Shown: positions 47,659 through 56,527 of the stretch, piece after piece
Layout: the number at the start of each line of letters is the position of its first letter
Position numbering within the stretch: the stretch's first letter is position 1
Source of the DNA: Sphingomonadales bacterium UBA6174
GTDB taxonomy: Bacteria; Pseudomonadota; Alphaproteobacteria; Sphingomonadales; Sphingomonadaceae
Assembly: GCA_002422945.1 (NCBI GenBank)
Contig: DITW01000053.1
Coordinates: forward strand, 16,069 to 80,068
Direction: 5' to 3'
DNA: 64,000 nt
Notes under the pieces: model-generated
Told to the model about the DNA's origin: nothing
Database searches by the model: none
What the model saw: the letters and a program-made list of their open reading frames with translations, nothing else
Translations under genes and position numbers: made by a program

Positions 47659-50600
47659 GCTTGCTGCTCCTGTTGCTCGACGGGCGTGGCCGAGTGCGAG
47701 TGCGTCGTGCTGCCATGCCATTTGGCGTTGATGCGTTCGGCGATGGTCACGACCATGTCGAAGAACATCGGGATATAATAGATCGCCAGCACAGTGGCGG
47801 TCAGCATTCCGCCCGCGACTGCGGTGCCGATGGCGATGCGGCTTTGCGCCCCAGCACCCGTGGCAAAGGCCAGCGGCAGCACGCCCGCGATAAAGGCGAT
47901 GGACGTCATCAGGATCGGGCGGAAACGGATGCGGGCGGCATTGATCGCAGCAGCGCGTATGGAATCGCCGCGTTGCCATGCGGCTTCTGCGAATTCGACG
48001 ATCAGGATCGCATTTTTCGCCGCCAACCCCATGGTGGTGAGCAGGCCAACCTGAAAATAAATGTCGTTGTTCAGCCCGCGTGCCATGACGGCCAACACTG
48101 CGCCGACGATGCCCAATGGAATGACGAGCAAAACGGCCAAGGGGATCGACCAGCTTTCATACAATGCTGCAAGGCAGAGAAACACCACCAGTGCCGATAT
48201 GGCGTAAAGCTTCGGTGCGCGGCCACGGGAAAGCTGTTCTTCATAAGATAGGCCGCTCCATGCAAAGCTGGTGGCCGGGGCCGTTTGCGCCTGTAGCGCG
48301 GCCATGCGTTCCATCGCCTCGCCAGAGCTTGCCCCGTCGCCTGCCTCGCCCTGAATTTGATAGGATGACACGCCGTTGAAGCGGCTCAACGTCGCCGGTC
48401 CCTTGATCCAGCGCGTGGTAGCAAAGGCGGCAAAGGGGACCATCGCTGTGCCGTCCTGCGTGCGGACCTGCCAGCTATCGAGATCTTCCGGCAGTGATCG
48501 GAACTGGGCATCCGCCTGCACATAGACGCGCTTGACCCGGCCACGGTCGATGAAGTCGTTGACATAGCTCGCCCCCCATGAGGCGCTGAGCGTGTCATAG
48601 ACATCGTTGATGCCAATGCCGAGGGCGGCAATCTTGGCCTCGTCGATATCGACCCGGAGTTGTGCGGTGTCTTCAAGCGTCCCTGAACGCACCGATTTGA
48701 GCAACGGATCTTTGGTTGCCGCCTCGATCAGGGCATCGCGCTGAGCGAGGAAGTCGGCGCGGCTCAGGCTATTGGTGTTCAACAATTCGAACGAGAAGCC
48801 GTTGGACCGGCCAAAGCCCCGGATGGCGGGCGGATTGGTCACGATCACCCGCGCATCGCGGATTTGCGCCATGGCCTTGGAAGCGCGCTTCACAATCGCA
48901 TCCGAACTTTGATCCTTGCCCGTACGATCATCCCAAGGGGTGAGGTTGGCATAGCCCTGACCCGCATTCTGGGCATTGCCGGACAGGCTGTTGCCGGTCG
49001 TGTCGAAATAATGTTCGACCAAGGCTTTTTCCTTGGTCATGAAATATGTCTCGACCTCGCGCGATACTTCTGCGGTGCGGTTCATCGTTGCGCCCGGCGG
49101 GAGGGTGTAATTGACCAGCACCTGACCTTGGTCATCGGCAGGCAGGAACCCGGTCGGCAGGCGCACGAATGTCGCCCAGATGATCAACACCACCACGCCA
49201 TAGCCCAACAAAAAGGCATTGCGGCGGTTGATGACCTGGCTGACCCGGCCAAGATAGCGATCGGTCAAGCGGGCGAACCATTGGTTGAATTTGCCTGCCC
49301 AGCGATGCGTCGGGCCGTGGTTCGGTTTCAGCAATATGCTGCACAGGGCCGGGGACAGGATCAATGCGACCAACACCGACAGCAACATCGAGGTGATGAT
49401 GGTGATCGAGAATTGCTGATAGATGATGCCCGTGGTGCCGCCGAAAAAGGCCATGGGCAGCAAAACTGCGCTCAACACCGTGGCCACGCCGATCAATGCG
49501 CCGCCAATTTCCTGCATGGATTTGATCGTGGCATCGCGGGGAGAGAGTTTCTCCTCTTCCATCAGTCGTTCGACATTCTCCACGACCACAATCGCATCGT
49601 CGACCAACAAACCAATCGACAGGATCATCCCGAACAGGGTCATGATGTTGATCGAAAAGCCGAGGACGGACAGCACGCCAAAGGTGCCGAGCATGACCAC
49701 CGGCACGGCCAGCGCCGGAATGATCGTCGCCCGCCAGCTTTGCAGGAAGATATACATCACGAGCACGACCAGCAGGATCGCCTCTGCCATCGTCTTGACG
49801 ACCTCCTTGATCGATACTTTGATCAACGGGGTCACATCGCGAGGATAGGAGACTTCATAGCCCGCAGGCATGTGGCGGGCGAGTTCTTCGGCCTTGGCCT
49901 TGACAGCGACGGCAGTTTTCAAGGCATCGGCGCCCGGAGCAAGCTGCAACGCGATGCCGGACGATGGAAAGCCGTTCAGGCGGGAGGCGACTCCATAGCT
50001 TTCATTGCCCAATTCGACGCGCGCGACATCGGACAAGCGGACCAAGGCGCCATCGCGGTTGGACTTGACGATGATGTTCTGGAACTGCTCGACATTTTCC
50101 AATCGGCCACGCAGGGTGACGGTGGCGTTGAGCTGTTGTTGAGCGGAGGACGGGCCTTCGCCCAATTGGCCCGCCGAGACCACGGCATTGTTGCGCTCGA
50201 TTGCCTGACGGATGTCGGACGGCATCAACCGCGCCGCCGCCAGCCGATTGGGATCAAGCCAGATCCGCATCGCATAAGACGAGCCGAAGATATTGGTCGC
50301 GCCGACACCCTCGATCCGACTGAGCGGATCTTGAAAATTGCTGACGAGATAATCGGAAATATCGGCCTGTGTCGATTTGCCGGTCTTGTCAGTGATGGCG
50401 ACGATGACGAGGAAATCGGTCTGCGATTTGTTGACTGTCACGCCTTGGCGCTGGACCTGCGTGGGCAGACGGCTCATCGCGCGCTGGATCTTGTTTTGGA
50501 CCTGCACCTGCGCGGTGTCCGGGTCCGTGCCTTTGACAAAGGTCGCGGTGATCTGGGACTGGCCATCCGAGGTCGAGGACGAAGAGAAATACAACAACCC

Positions 50601-50822
50601 GTCAATGCCGTTGAGCTGTTGTTCAAGCACCTGGGTGATGCTCGTTTCCACCGTTTCCGCCGATGCGCCGGGATAGGTCGCGCGGATGTTGACGGTGGTC
50701 GGCACGATGTCGGGATAACGACCAACTGCCATCGACATCAGTCCGGCAAGCCCCGCCAGCATGATGCCGATCGAGAGGACGATCGCAAAAATCGGGCGCT
50801 TGATGAAATACAAGCTGATCAT
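47655..50822 (-). CDS. RND efflux pump, HAE1 (AcrB/MexB) family
   Basis: 1055 residues. The N-terminus ISLYFIKRPIFAIVLSI is the first membrane span. The twin aspartates of the proton relay are in GLLVDDAIVVVENVERL and the relay lysine in GLAAKNAILIVEF. Porter-domain segments include ERNNAVVSAGQLGEGPS. It exports hydrophobic compounds from the periplasm or inner membrane. It lies between adaptor and outer-membrane channel in one leftward operon. Confidence 0.95.
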   Translation of the reverse strand: MISLYFIKRPIFAIVLSIGIMLAGLAGLMSMAVGRYPDIVPTTVNIRATYPGASAETVETSITQVLEQQLNGIDGLLYFSSSSTSDGQSQITATFVKGTDPDTAQVQVQNKIQRAMSRLPTQVQRQGVTVNKSQTDFLVIVAITDKTGKSTQADISDYLVSNFQDPLSRIEGVGATNIFGSSYAMRIWLDPNRLAAARLMPSDIRQAIERNNAVVSAGQLGEGPSSAQQQLNATVTLRGRLENVEQFQNIIVKSNRDGALVRLSDVARVELGNESYGVASRLNGFPSSGIALQLAPGADALKTAVAVKAKAEELARHMPAGYEVSYPRDVTPLIKVSIKEVVKTMAEAILLVVLVMYIFLQSWRATIIPALAVPVVMLGTFGVLSVLGFSINIMTLFGMILSIGLLVDDAIVVVENVERLMEEEKLSPRDATIKSMQEIGGALIGVATVLSAVLLPMAFFGGTTGIIYQQFSITIITSMLLSVLVALILSPALCSILLKPNHGPTHRWAGKFNQWFARLTDRYLGRVSQVINRRNAFLLGYGVVVLIIWATFVRLPTGFLPADDQGQVLVNYTLPPGATMNRTAEVSREVETYFMTKEKALVEHYFDTTGNSLSGNAQNAGQGYANLTPWDDRTGKDQSSDAIVKRASKAMAQIRDARVIVTNPPAIRGFGRSNGFSFELLNTNSLSRADFLAQRDALIEAATKDPLLKSVRSGTLEDTAQLRVDIDEAKIAALGIGINDVYDTLSASWGASYVNDFIDRGRVKRVYVQADAQFRSLPEDLDSWQVRTQDGTAMVPFAAFATTRWIKGPATLSRFNGVSSYQIQGEAGDGASSGEAMERMAALQAQTAPATSFAWSGLSYEEQLSRGRAPKLYAISALVVFLCLAALYESWSIPLAVLLVIPLGIVGAVLAVMARGLNNDIYFQVGLLTTMGLAAKNAILIVEFAEAAWQRGDSIRAAAINAARIRFRPILMTSIAFIAGVLPLAFATGAGAQSRIAIGTAVAGGMLTATVLAIYYIPMFFDMVVTIAERINAKWHGSTTHSHSATPVEQQEQQA

Positions 50823-50832
50823 CGCTTAGGTC

Positions 50833-51987
50833 CTATTGCTTGAGGCCAGTTTGCTTGAGACTGCTTGGGACTGGCTTGACCGGGCTGCCGGGCTTGGCCT
50901 TGTCGGCGCCTTCGACGATCAGGCGATCGCCGGGCTTCAATCCTGCGGTGATGAGCCATGATGCGCCAATCGCGCGGCTGGCCGTCACAACGCGCTGTTC
51001 GACCTTGTCGTCCTTGCCGACAATCAGCGCGGTCGCTTCGCCCTTGGCATTGCGGGCGATCCCTTGTTGCGGTGCGAGCACGGCATTGGCGAGCCGTGCC
51101 TCTGGCGCGAGAATTTTGACGAACATGCCGGGCAACAGGATACCGTCCGGGTTCGGGAAACGGGCGCGGATCGTGACCATGCCGGTCGCCTCATCCACCA
51201 TCGGTTCGGTAAAGCTGATGTCGCCGGTCTGGTCATAGACGCTGCCGTCCTCCAGCTTCAGGCGGATGCTGCCCGTCGCGGGCAGGCTGCTGCCATTGGC
51301 GAGCGAACGACGCAGGGCGAGCAGCTTGACGCTTGACTGGGTGACATCGACATAGACCGGGTCGAGTTGCTGGATCACGGCCAACGCATCGCCCTGATTA
51401 GCGGTGACAAGCGCGCCGGGGGTGACGCTCGACCGCCCGATCCTGCCGCTGATCGGGGCGATGATGCGGGTGTAGCGCAAGGTCACATCCGCCGATTGCA
51501 GCGCGGCGCGGGCTTGGGCGACATTGGCGCGGGCTTGTCGTGCGCTGGCGCGGACATCGTCGATATCCTGACGGCTGACGGCATCGCTATCTGCGAGCGT
51601 GGCATAACGGTCGGCCCGGGCGGTGGCGGCGGCCAATGCGGCCTCTGCGCCCGCCAGCCGGGCCGATGCCTCGCCGCGTGCGGCCCCATAAAGGGCAGGG
51701 TCGATCTGATAGAGCGTCTGGCCAGCGGCCACTAGGCTACCCTCGGTGAATGTCCGGGCCTTGACGATGCCTGATACCTGCGGGCGAACCTCCGACATGA
51801 CCGTGGCACGCACGCGGCCCGGCAGTTCGTTCGTCGCCTCGACAGCGCCAGCGGCGATCACGATGAACCCGACCTCGGGGGCAGGCTTGGCGTCTTTCGC
51901 CGGATCTTTGCCACAGCCAGCGATCGTGAATGCGCCCAGCATCAAGCCAGCGAGCAACAAGGGGCGCGGAGAGAATGCTTGCGTCAT
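50833..51987 (-). CDS. RND periplasmic adaptor (membrane fusion protein)
   Basis: 384 residues. The lipobox is IAGC in the signal peptide. A lipoyl-like domain follows (VRPQVSGIVKARTFTEGSLVAAGQTLYQID), then a helical hairpin rich in Ala/Arg, a beta-barrel and a C-terminal membrane-proximal domain. First gene of the leftward pump operon, 10 bases before the pump. No TetR repressor is adjacent, so its regulator is not evident. Confidence 0.94.
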   Translation of the reverse strand: MTQAFSPRPLLLAGLMLGAFTIAGCGKDPAKDAKPAPEVGFIVIAAGAVEATNELPGRVRATVMSEVRPQVSGIVKARTFTEGSLVAAGQTLYQIDPALYGAARGEASARLAGAEAALAAATARADRYATLADSDAVSRQDIDDVRASARQARANVAQARAALQSADVTLRYTRIIAPISGRIGRSSVTPGALVTANQGDALAVIQQLDPVYVDVTQSSVKLLALRRSLANGSSLPATGSIRLKLEDGSVYDQTGDISFTEPMVDEATGMVTIRARFPNPDGILLPGMFVKILAPEARLANAVLAPQQGIARNAKGEATALIVGKDDKVEQRVVTASRAIGASWLITAGLKPGDRLIVEGADKAKPGSPVKPVPSSLKQTGLKQ

Positions 51988-52351
51988 CTGAGAGATATCC
52001 GACCAATTCGTTGATGTGCTATCACTGTCACTGTCTATGTCACGGCGTGTTTAGCCCGAAAAAGGGGCGGGGGGCCATTGGCTTGCATATGGAATATGCC
52101 AAATTATGACAGGACCCGTTGGGACGTTGCGTGAAAAGGATGTGTCGGCACCCGCACAGCCTTACGCTTGTAGTTGCGGCGATCTGGGCAAAAAACCAGT
52201 GTATCTATTGTTATTTTCACGGCGGCCCTTTCGGTTATTATTATATTTGTGTCGACGATATGGGGTGAGGTCGCCCTTGCAAATCGCTAGTTACGCATCC
52301 GAGGTTGCGCAAATTGCAAGCTCGATCAACTTTTCTATACCGAATTAGTGT
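51988..52351. other. 364-base gap holding the promoter of the RND operon
   Basis: The region lies between the start of the pump operon and the end of the LysR gene, so it must contain the leftward pump promoter. Short direct repeats TGTCACTGTC near 52025 are the only pattern noted. A rightward 80-codon frame at 52106-52348 shows no family likeness or ribosome site. Confidence 0.45.
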
Positions 52352-53236
52352 TTACAGATTTTGTTCGAACTGGCGCAATATCCAATCGTGAAAGCGCTTC
52401 AGTGCCCGATTTTCAAAGGCGCTGTGCTTGCAGGCGAAAAAGAAGTTGAATTCCGTCGGAATGCGTTCGCCAAAAGGGCGGACCAGCCGTCCGGAATTGA
52501 TGTGCGTCGCCGAATGCAGGTCGACGGCAAAGGCCAGTCCCATGCCATTGGCCGCAGCCTCCATCATCAAATGCCCATTGTCGAAATAGATGATCGAGGC
52601 GGGGCGGACATTCGGAATGCCAAGCGCCGCGCACCATTTGGTGAGCAGTCGATCCGTGCCGCGCAGGAGGAGCAATTTATGATGACGAATGTCGCTGGGC
52701 TCTTGTAGCGGCGGCGTGCCGCCAACCATGGCCGGGGCGGCAACGAGATAGGTGAATTCACGCCGCAGTCGCCGGTTATACAACAGTTCCGACACCTGAT
52801 CGGTGAACAGGATCGCGCCGTCGACATCATCCCGGACGCCAGCGGGCGGTTGGGGCGAGGAATCGAGCGTGATCGCGATATCCGGATAGCGCGCATTGAA
52901 GTCCGCCATCCTTGGCAGCAGCCATTGGCTACAAAAAAAGCTGGGAACGCCTAGCTTTAGTGTGTTCGAGCGATCCGGCGCGGTGGTGAAGGCATTGCCA
53001 ATGGATTCAAGCGCGGGGGTCAGACGTTTGAGCAATTCGGCGCCATCATCGGTCAGATGCACTTCGTTGCCGGTCCGGTCGAACAAATCCTGGCCGAGAT
53101 AGCTCTCAAGTGCCTTGATACGGCGGCTGACGGCGGATGGGGAGAGGTTCAGCTCGTCGGAAACTTCGCGCAGCGTTGGTCGCTGGGCGGCCATGACAAA
53201 GGCCTCAATCGCCCCCATGGAGGGCAGGCGTCTCAT
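52352..53236 (-). CDS. LysR-family transcriptional regulator
   Basis: 294 residues. The helix-turn-helix is in PTLREVSDELNLSPSAVSRRIKALESYLGQDLFDR, and the GcvA-like effector domain includes RRLRREFTYLVAAPAMVGG and AAANGMGLAFAV. ATG 53234-53236 is preferred; the frame is open to 53377 but the added residues are not LysR-like. It is divergent from the RidA-amine dehydrogenase cluster, and tandem TTTTGCAATG repeats lie in its upstream region. Likely regulator of that cluster. Confidence 0.9.
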   Translation of the reverse strand: MRRLPSMGAIEAFVMAAQRPTLREVSDELNLSPSAVSRRIKALESYLGQDLFDRTGNEVHLTDDGAELLKRLTPALESIGNAFTTAPDRSNTLKLGVPSFFCSQWLLPRMADFNARYPDIAITLDSSPQPPAGVRDDVDGAILFTDQVSELLYNRRLRREFTYLVAAPAMVGGTPPLQEPSDIRHHKLLLLRGTDRLLTKWCAALGIPNVRPASIIYFDNGHLMMEAAANGMGLAFAVDLHSATHINSGRLVRPFGERIPTEFNFFFACKHSAFENRALKRFHDWILRQFEQNL

Positions 53237-53425
53237 GATAGCCCCCGTGCGCGATGCAGTTGGGCCATGTGCGTTGACCGGACAAGTGCCGCTGATCTGT
53301 GTTTCATGTTGGTCGTCCAATCTTGATAAATGGCGACCTTCAGGACTTCCCTTCCCTAAAACTTTACGCGAACGCACTTTGCTACCGAGTTCAAATTACG
53401 CCCGATGCGCCGTTGGTCAATCCGC

Positions 53426-53456
53426 TTTTGCAATGTGACATTCATTTTTTGCAATG
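53426..53456. promoter_or_regulatory. Tandem TTTTGCAATG sites, 21 bases apart
   Basis: TTTTGCAATG occurs at 53426-53435 and 53447-53456, two helical turns apart, about 200 bases upstream of the LysR start. The second continues into GCAATGCAGC, the reverse complement of the GCTGCATTGC found upstream of RidA 1 and cytochrome c 3. Suits binding of a LysR tetramer. Confidence 0.5.
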
Positions 53457-53622
53457 CAGCGAATGAAGGACTGATTTGTGGCTCGGCGTAATGTGGCGCA
53501 ATCCACGACATATGATGGTCTTGCGTCATGCTGACTTATTGAAAAACTATCCAATATATCACGTTACCAGTGCTGAATTGAGGGGTTTGGCAGCAGATTA
53601 TGCCGACTGCGCGCAAGAAATC

Positions 53623-53670
53623 GGCGTTGCGTTTAAATCATGCTGCATTGCCGCAATTGCGATTGCGCGT
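53623..53670 (+). repeat. 48-base repeat unit, copy 1, upstream of RidA 1
   Basis: Begins GGCGTTGCGTTTAAATCATG and contains ATTGCCGCAAT, a perfect dyad. It matches 58565-58612 at 40 of 48 bases with no gaps. It lies about 140 bases before the RidA gene. The remainder of 53237-53808 is an AT-rich promoter region towards 53720-53808 without a gene I can support. Confidence 0.65.
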
Positions 53671-53808
53671 TTCCCGCATCCCCGTGATTGTCATCGTCAA
53701 TAGGATGAAAAACGCAATGGATCAGATTTATTGATAATTATAAATCAAGATAAATGCGTAATTTCAAAATAATGGCGAATAAATTATATAAAAAGGGGCG
53801 TATAAATA

Positions 53809-54339
53809 ATGTTAAAGAAAATATCCGGTATCATTGTTGCTTCTCTCCTTGCTTCGCCTGCACTGGCTGCCGGTATCGAGCGCCACCTGATCAATCCCGA
53901 AGCTATTATTCTGACTGGCGTGACCGTGCCGGAGGGCGCGACGACGCTCTATCTCAGCGGCGCATTGCCAGCCGTGGCGGATGCGACCAAGCCGACCAGT
54001 TCAATCGAGGCTTATGGCGATACCAAAACCCAGACATTGAGCACGCTTGCGCGCATCAAGGGCAATCTTGAAACGCTCGGCTGGTCGATGTCGGATGTGG
54101 TCAAGCTGACGGTCTTTCTTGCTGGCGATCCCAAATTGGGCGGCAAGATGGACTTCAAGGGCATGAACGAGGCGTATAGCCAGTTCTTCGGCTCTGCGGA
54201 AAATCCGAACAAAGTGGCGCGTTCGACTGTGCAGGTTGCGGCGCTGGTCGGTGCGGGCTTTCTGGTCGAAATCGAGGCTGTCGCCGTCAAGGCCAAATCA
54301 CCCACTAAAACGGCGGATGCCCCTCTGCTTAATCACTGA
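53809..54339 (+). CDS. Exported RidA-family imine deaminase
   Basis: 176 residues. A signal peptide (ISGIIVASLLASPALA) precedes a RidA/YjgF domain. Family marks are GVTVPEGATTLYLSGALP, the segment MSDVVKLTVFLAGDP, and R138 in RSTVQVAALVGAGFLVEIEAVA, the carboxylate-binding Arg (R105 in cytosolic RidA). RidA hydrolyses 2-imino acids to ketoacids and ammonia; cytosolic members have no signal peptide, so this form acts in the periplasm. A C-terminal tail of about 15 residues follows. It precedes the flavoprotein by 90 bases. Confidence 0.88.
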   Translation: MLKKISGIIVASLLASPALAAGIERHLINPEAIILTGVTVPEGATTLYLSGALPAVADATKPTSSIEAYGDTKTQTLSTLARIKGNLETLGWSMSDVVKLTVFLAGDPKLGGKMDFKGMNEAYSQFFGSAENPNKVARSTVQVAALVGAGFLVEIEAVAVKAKSPTKTADAPLLNH

Positions 54340-54429
54340 GTGTCGTCCGCGCCAAGCGCGGGGCTGAACTCATTTATTTCACCGCCTTTGGCGCGCCCGA
54401 TCATCCCAGCAGAAATGGGAGCATAAAAC

Positions 54430-56019
54430 ATGTCCATCAAAGACTTCACCCCCAGTCGTCGCCAACTCCTGTCCGCCATTGGCACGACTGCCGGTTCTGC
54501 TGCTGCAATGCAGGCGATGGCAGTGCTTGGCCATGCCGCCGAGAGCCGTTTCACGGGGCCGCCGCAGTTGTCCGGTACGCGCAAGGGGGCGTCAGTGCTG
54601 GTGCTGGGGGCGGGGCTTGCAGGGCTGGTCGCGGCGTATGAGTTGAACAAGGCGGGGTATAAGGTCCGGCTGATCGAATATCAGGGGCGTCCGGGCGGGC
54701 GCAATTGGTCGCTCCGTGGCGGGGATACCCATGTCGAAGTCGGCGGTGCGGTGCAGAAGGTAGAATTCACAGCGGGCAATTATCTCAACCCCGGCCCGTG
54801 GCGCATTCCGCACCATCACAAGACGCTGCTCCATTATTGCCGATTGTTCAATGTCGCGCTGGAACCATTTATCCAGATGAACCACAATGCCTATGTCCAT
54901 CAGACCGACGCCTTTGGCGGCAAGCCGATGCGCTACAAGGAAGTGGCGACCGATTTTAAGGGCCATGTTTCTGAACTGATGGCGAAAGCGATCAATCAGG
55001 GTTCGCTTGATGACAAGGTCAGCAAAGAGGACAAGGAGCGGCTGCTGGAGGCGATGCGCAGCTGGGGCATGCTTGATAAGGACATGGCCTATACCAGCAG
55101 CCTCAAAGTGTCGGCGCAGCGTGGCTATGATCTGGCGCCGGGCGGTGGGGTAGGTGGTGCGCCGACCCCATCTGCGGTCGCGAGCCTTTCGGATATGCTG
55201 GATTCCAAGGTCTGGAACCAGATGGGCTTTTATTTCAACTATGTGATGCAGACGACGATGTTCCAGCCGGTTGGCGGCATGGACATGGTCGGCAAGGCCT
55301 TTGCCCGCGAAGTCGATCACCTCATCACTTATAATGCCAAGGTTACCAAAATCGCCCAGAATGCCAAAGGCGTGACCGTGACCTGTGAAGATATGGCCAC
55401 GGGGGCGGTCAGCGAAGCCAAGGCCGATTATTGCGTCTGCGCGATCCCGGCATCGGTGCTGAGCCAGATCGAAATGCAGGCCGGGGACAAGATGCTCGCG
55501 TCGTTAAAGGCCGTGAATTACAGCGCGTCCGTCAAGACTGGCCTCGAATTCAAGCGCCGCTTCTGGGAAGAAGATGAGGCAATCTATGGTGGGCATAGCT
55601 TCACCAATCAGCCGATTTCGCTCATTTCCTATCCCAATTACAATTTCTTCAAGGACGGCCCTGCCGTGTTGCTGGGATCGAATGCGGGTGGCCTTGGCGG
55701 ATCAATGCTTGGCGGGATGGAGCCAGTGGCGCGGATCGAGGCGATTTTGGCGCAGGGCGAGATCATCCACCCGCAATATCGCAAGGAATTCATGAGCGGC
55801 GTATCCGTGGCATGGGGCCGGGTGCCGTGGAACATGGGCGGTTTTTCGAGGTGGAGCGATGAAGCCCGCAAGGACCATTATGCGAACATGATCGCGATGG
55901 ATGGCCGCATCGTCCTCGCAGGGGAACACGCATCCTATATCGGCGGCTGGATGGAAGGGGCGCTCACCTCGGCAATTGACGCCATCACTCGCCTGCACAA
56001 GCGCGCACAGGAGGCCTGA
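54430..56019 (+). CDS. Tat-exported flavin amine oxidase/dehydrogenase, copy 1 (L-amino-acid-oxidase-like)
   Basis: 529 residues. A Tat-type signal (SRRQLLSAIG then a weakly hydrophobic stretch ending GHAAE) fits export of a folded FAD protein. FAD sites are VLGAGLAGLVAAYELNKAG, RPGGRN and a late VLAGEHASYIGGWMEGA. R125 in NPGPWRIPHHHK aligns with the carboxylate-binding Arg of snake-venom L-amino-acid oxidase, and FKRRFWEEDEAIYGG with its KKFWEDDGIHGG. So an L-amino acid or close relative is a likely substrate. The cytochrome c gene starts three bases after its stop, implying electrons go to cytochrome c as shown for NicA2 and CycN. Confidence 0.87.
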   Translation: MSIKDFTPSRRQLLSAIGTTAGSAAAMQAMAVLGHAAESRFTGPPQLSGTRKGASVLVLGAGLAGLVAAYELNKAGYKVRLIEYQGRPGGRNWSLRGGDTHVEVGGAVQKVEFTAGNYLNPGPWRIPHHHKTLLHYCRLFNVALEPFIQMNHNAYVHQTDAFGGKPMRYKEVATDFKGHVSELMAKAINQGSLDDKVSKEDKERLLEAMRSWGMLDKDMAYTSSLKVSAQRGYDLAPGGGVGGAPTPSAVASLSDMLDSKVWNQMGFYFNYVMQTTMFQPVGGMDMVGKAFAREVDHLITYNAKVTKIAQNAKGVTVTCEDMATGAVSEAKADYCVCAIPASVLSQIEMQAGDKMLASLKAVNYSASVKTGLEFKRRFWEEDEAIYGGHSFTNQPISLISYPNYNFFKDGPAVLLGSNAGGLGGSMLGGMEPVARIEAILAQGEIIHPQYRKEFMSGVSVAWGRVPWNMGGFSRWSDEARKDHYANMIAMDGRIVLAGEHASYIGGWMEGALTSAIDAITRLHKRAQEA

Positions 56020-56022
56020 GCC

Positions 56023-56439
56023 ATGAACATTCGGTATATTCCACATCGCTTCCTTATCGTGATGGCTGTGATGGGCGCGTCAGTCCCGGCGCTGGCCGTC
56101 GGGCCGGGCTTCAAACTGCCGCCTGCGGAAACGGGTGAGCAGGTTTATGTGCAGGCCTGCCAGACTTGCCACCAGCCGGGCGGCATAGGCGGGGCGGGGG
56201 CGGCATCGGCCTATCCGGCGCTTGCCAATAATCCCAAATTGGGGGTGGCCGCTTATCCGATCCTGACGATCTTGCGCGGTCGCGCGGCGATGCCATGGTT
56301 TGGCGGGACGCTCAGTTCGGCGCAAATCGCCAAGTTGGTGACATATCTGAGGACCAATTTCGGCAATAATTACACCACGCCGGTCACCGAAGACGATGTG
56401 AAGAAACTGAGCGTCAATCTGCCGGTTTCAGGCGAATAA
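56023..56439 (+). CDS. Periplasmic cytochrome c, partner of flavoprotein 1
   Basis: 138 residues. A signal peptide ends near PALAV, then one heme site CQTCH (C46, C49, H50) and a probable axial Met in AAMPWFGG. Class I mono-heme fold. The three-base gap from the flavoprotein implies coupled expression and electron acceptance from it. Confidence 0.92.
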   Translation: MNIRYIPHRFLIVMAVMGASVPALAVGPGFKLPPAETGEQVYVQACQTCHQPGGIGGAGAASAYPALANNPKLGVAAYPILTILRGRAAMPWFGGTLSSAQIAKLVTYLRTNFGNNYTTPVTEDDVKKLSVNLPVSGE

Positions 56440-56527
56440 ATTCGGCCACCATCATGATCTGCCGCACGGATCATGACGGCATCAACCCGATCAATCGGGC
56501 CACCCAAATAACGGGGCAAGACCAATC

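Noticed and set aside
47659..47979. N-terminal extension of the outer-membrane channel gene
   Set aside because: It overlaps the pump gene by 320 bases and would destroy the lipoprotein signal beginning at 47658.
48864..50843. 659-codon rightward open frame opposite the RND pump
   Set aside because: It is the exact antisense of the pump gene, has a His/Arg/Gln-rich composition with no family motif, and arises from high GC at third positions.
52106..52348. 80-codon rightward frame before the LysR gene end
   Set aside because: No ribosome site, no recognisable domain, and it lies where the RND promoter is expected.
53476..53703. 75-codon frame in the LysR-RidA gap as an ordinary gene
   Set aside because: No ribosome site or family likeness. 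Only the part inside the 48-base repeat is conserved, so it is reported as a finding and not as a gene.
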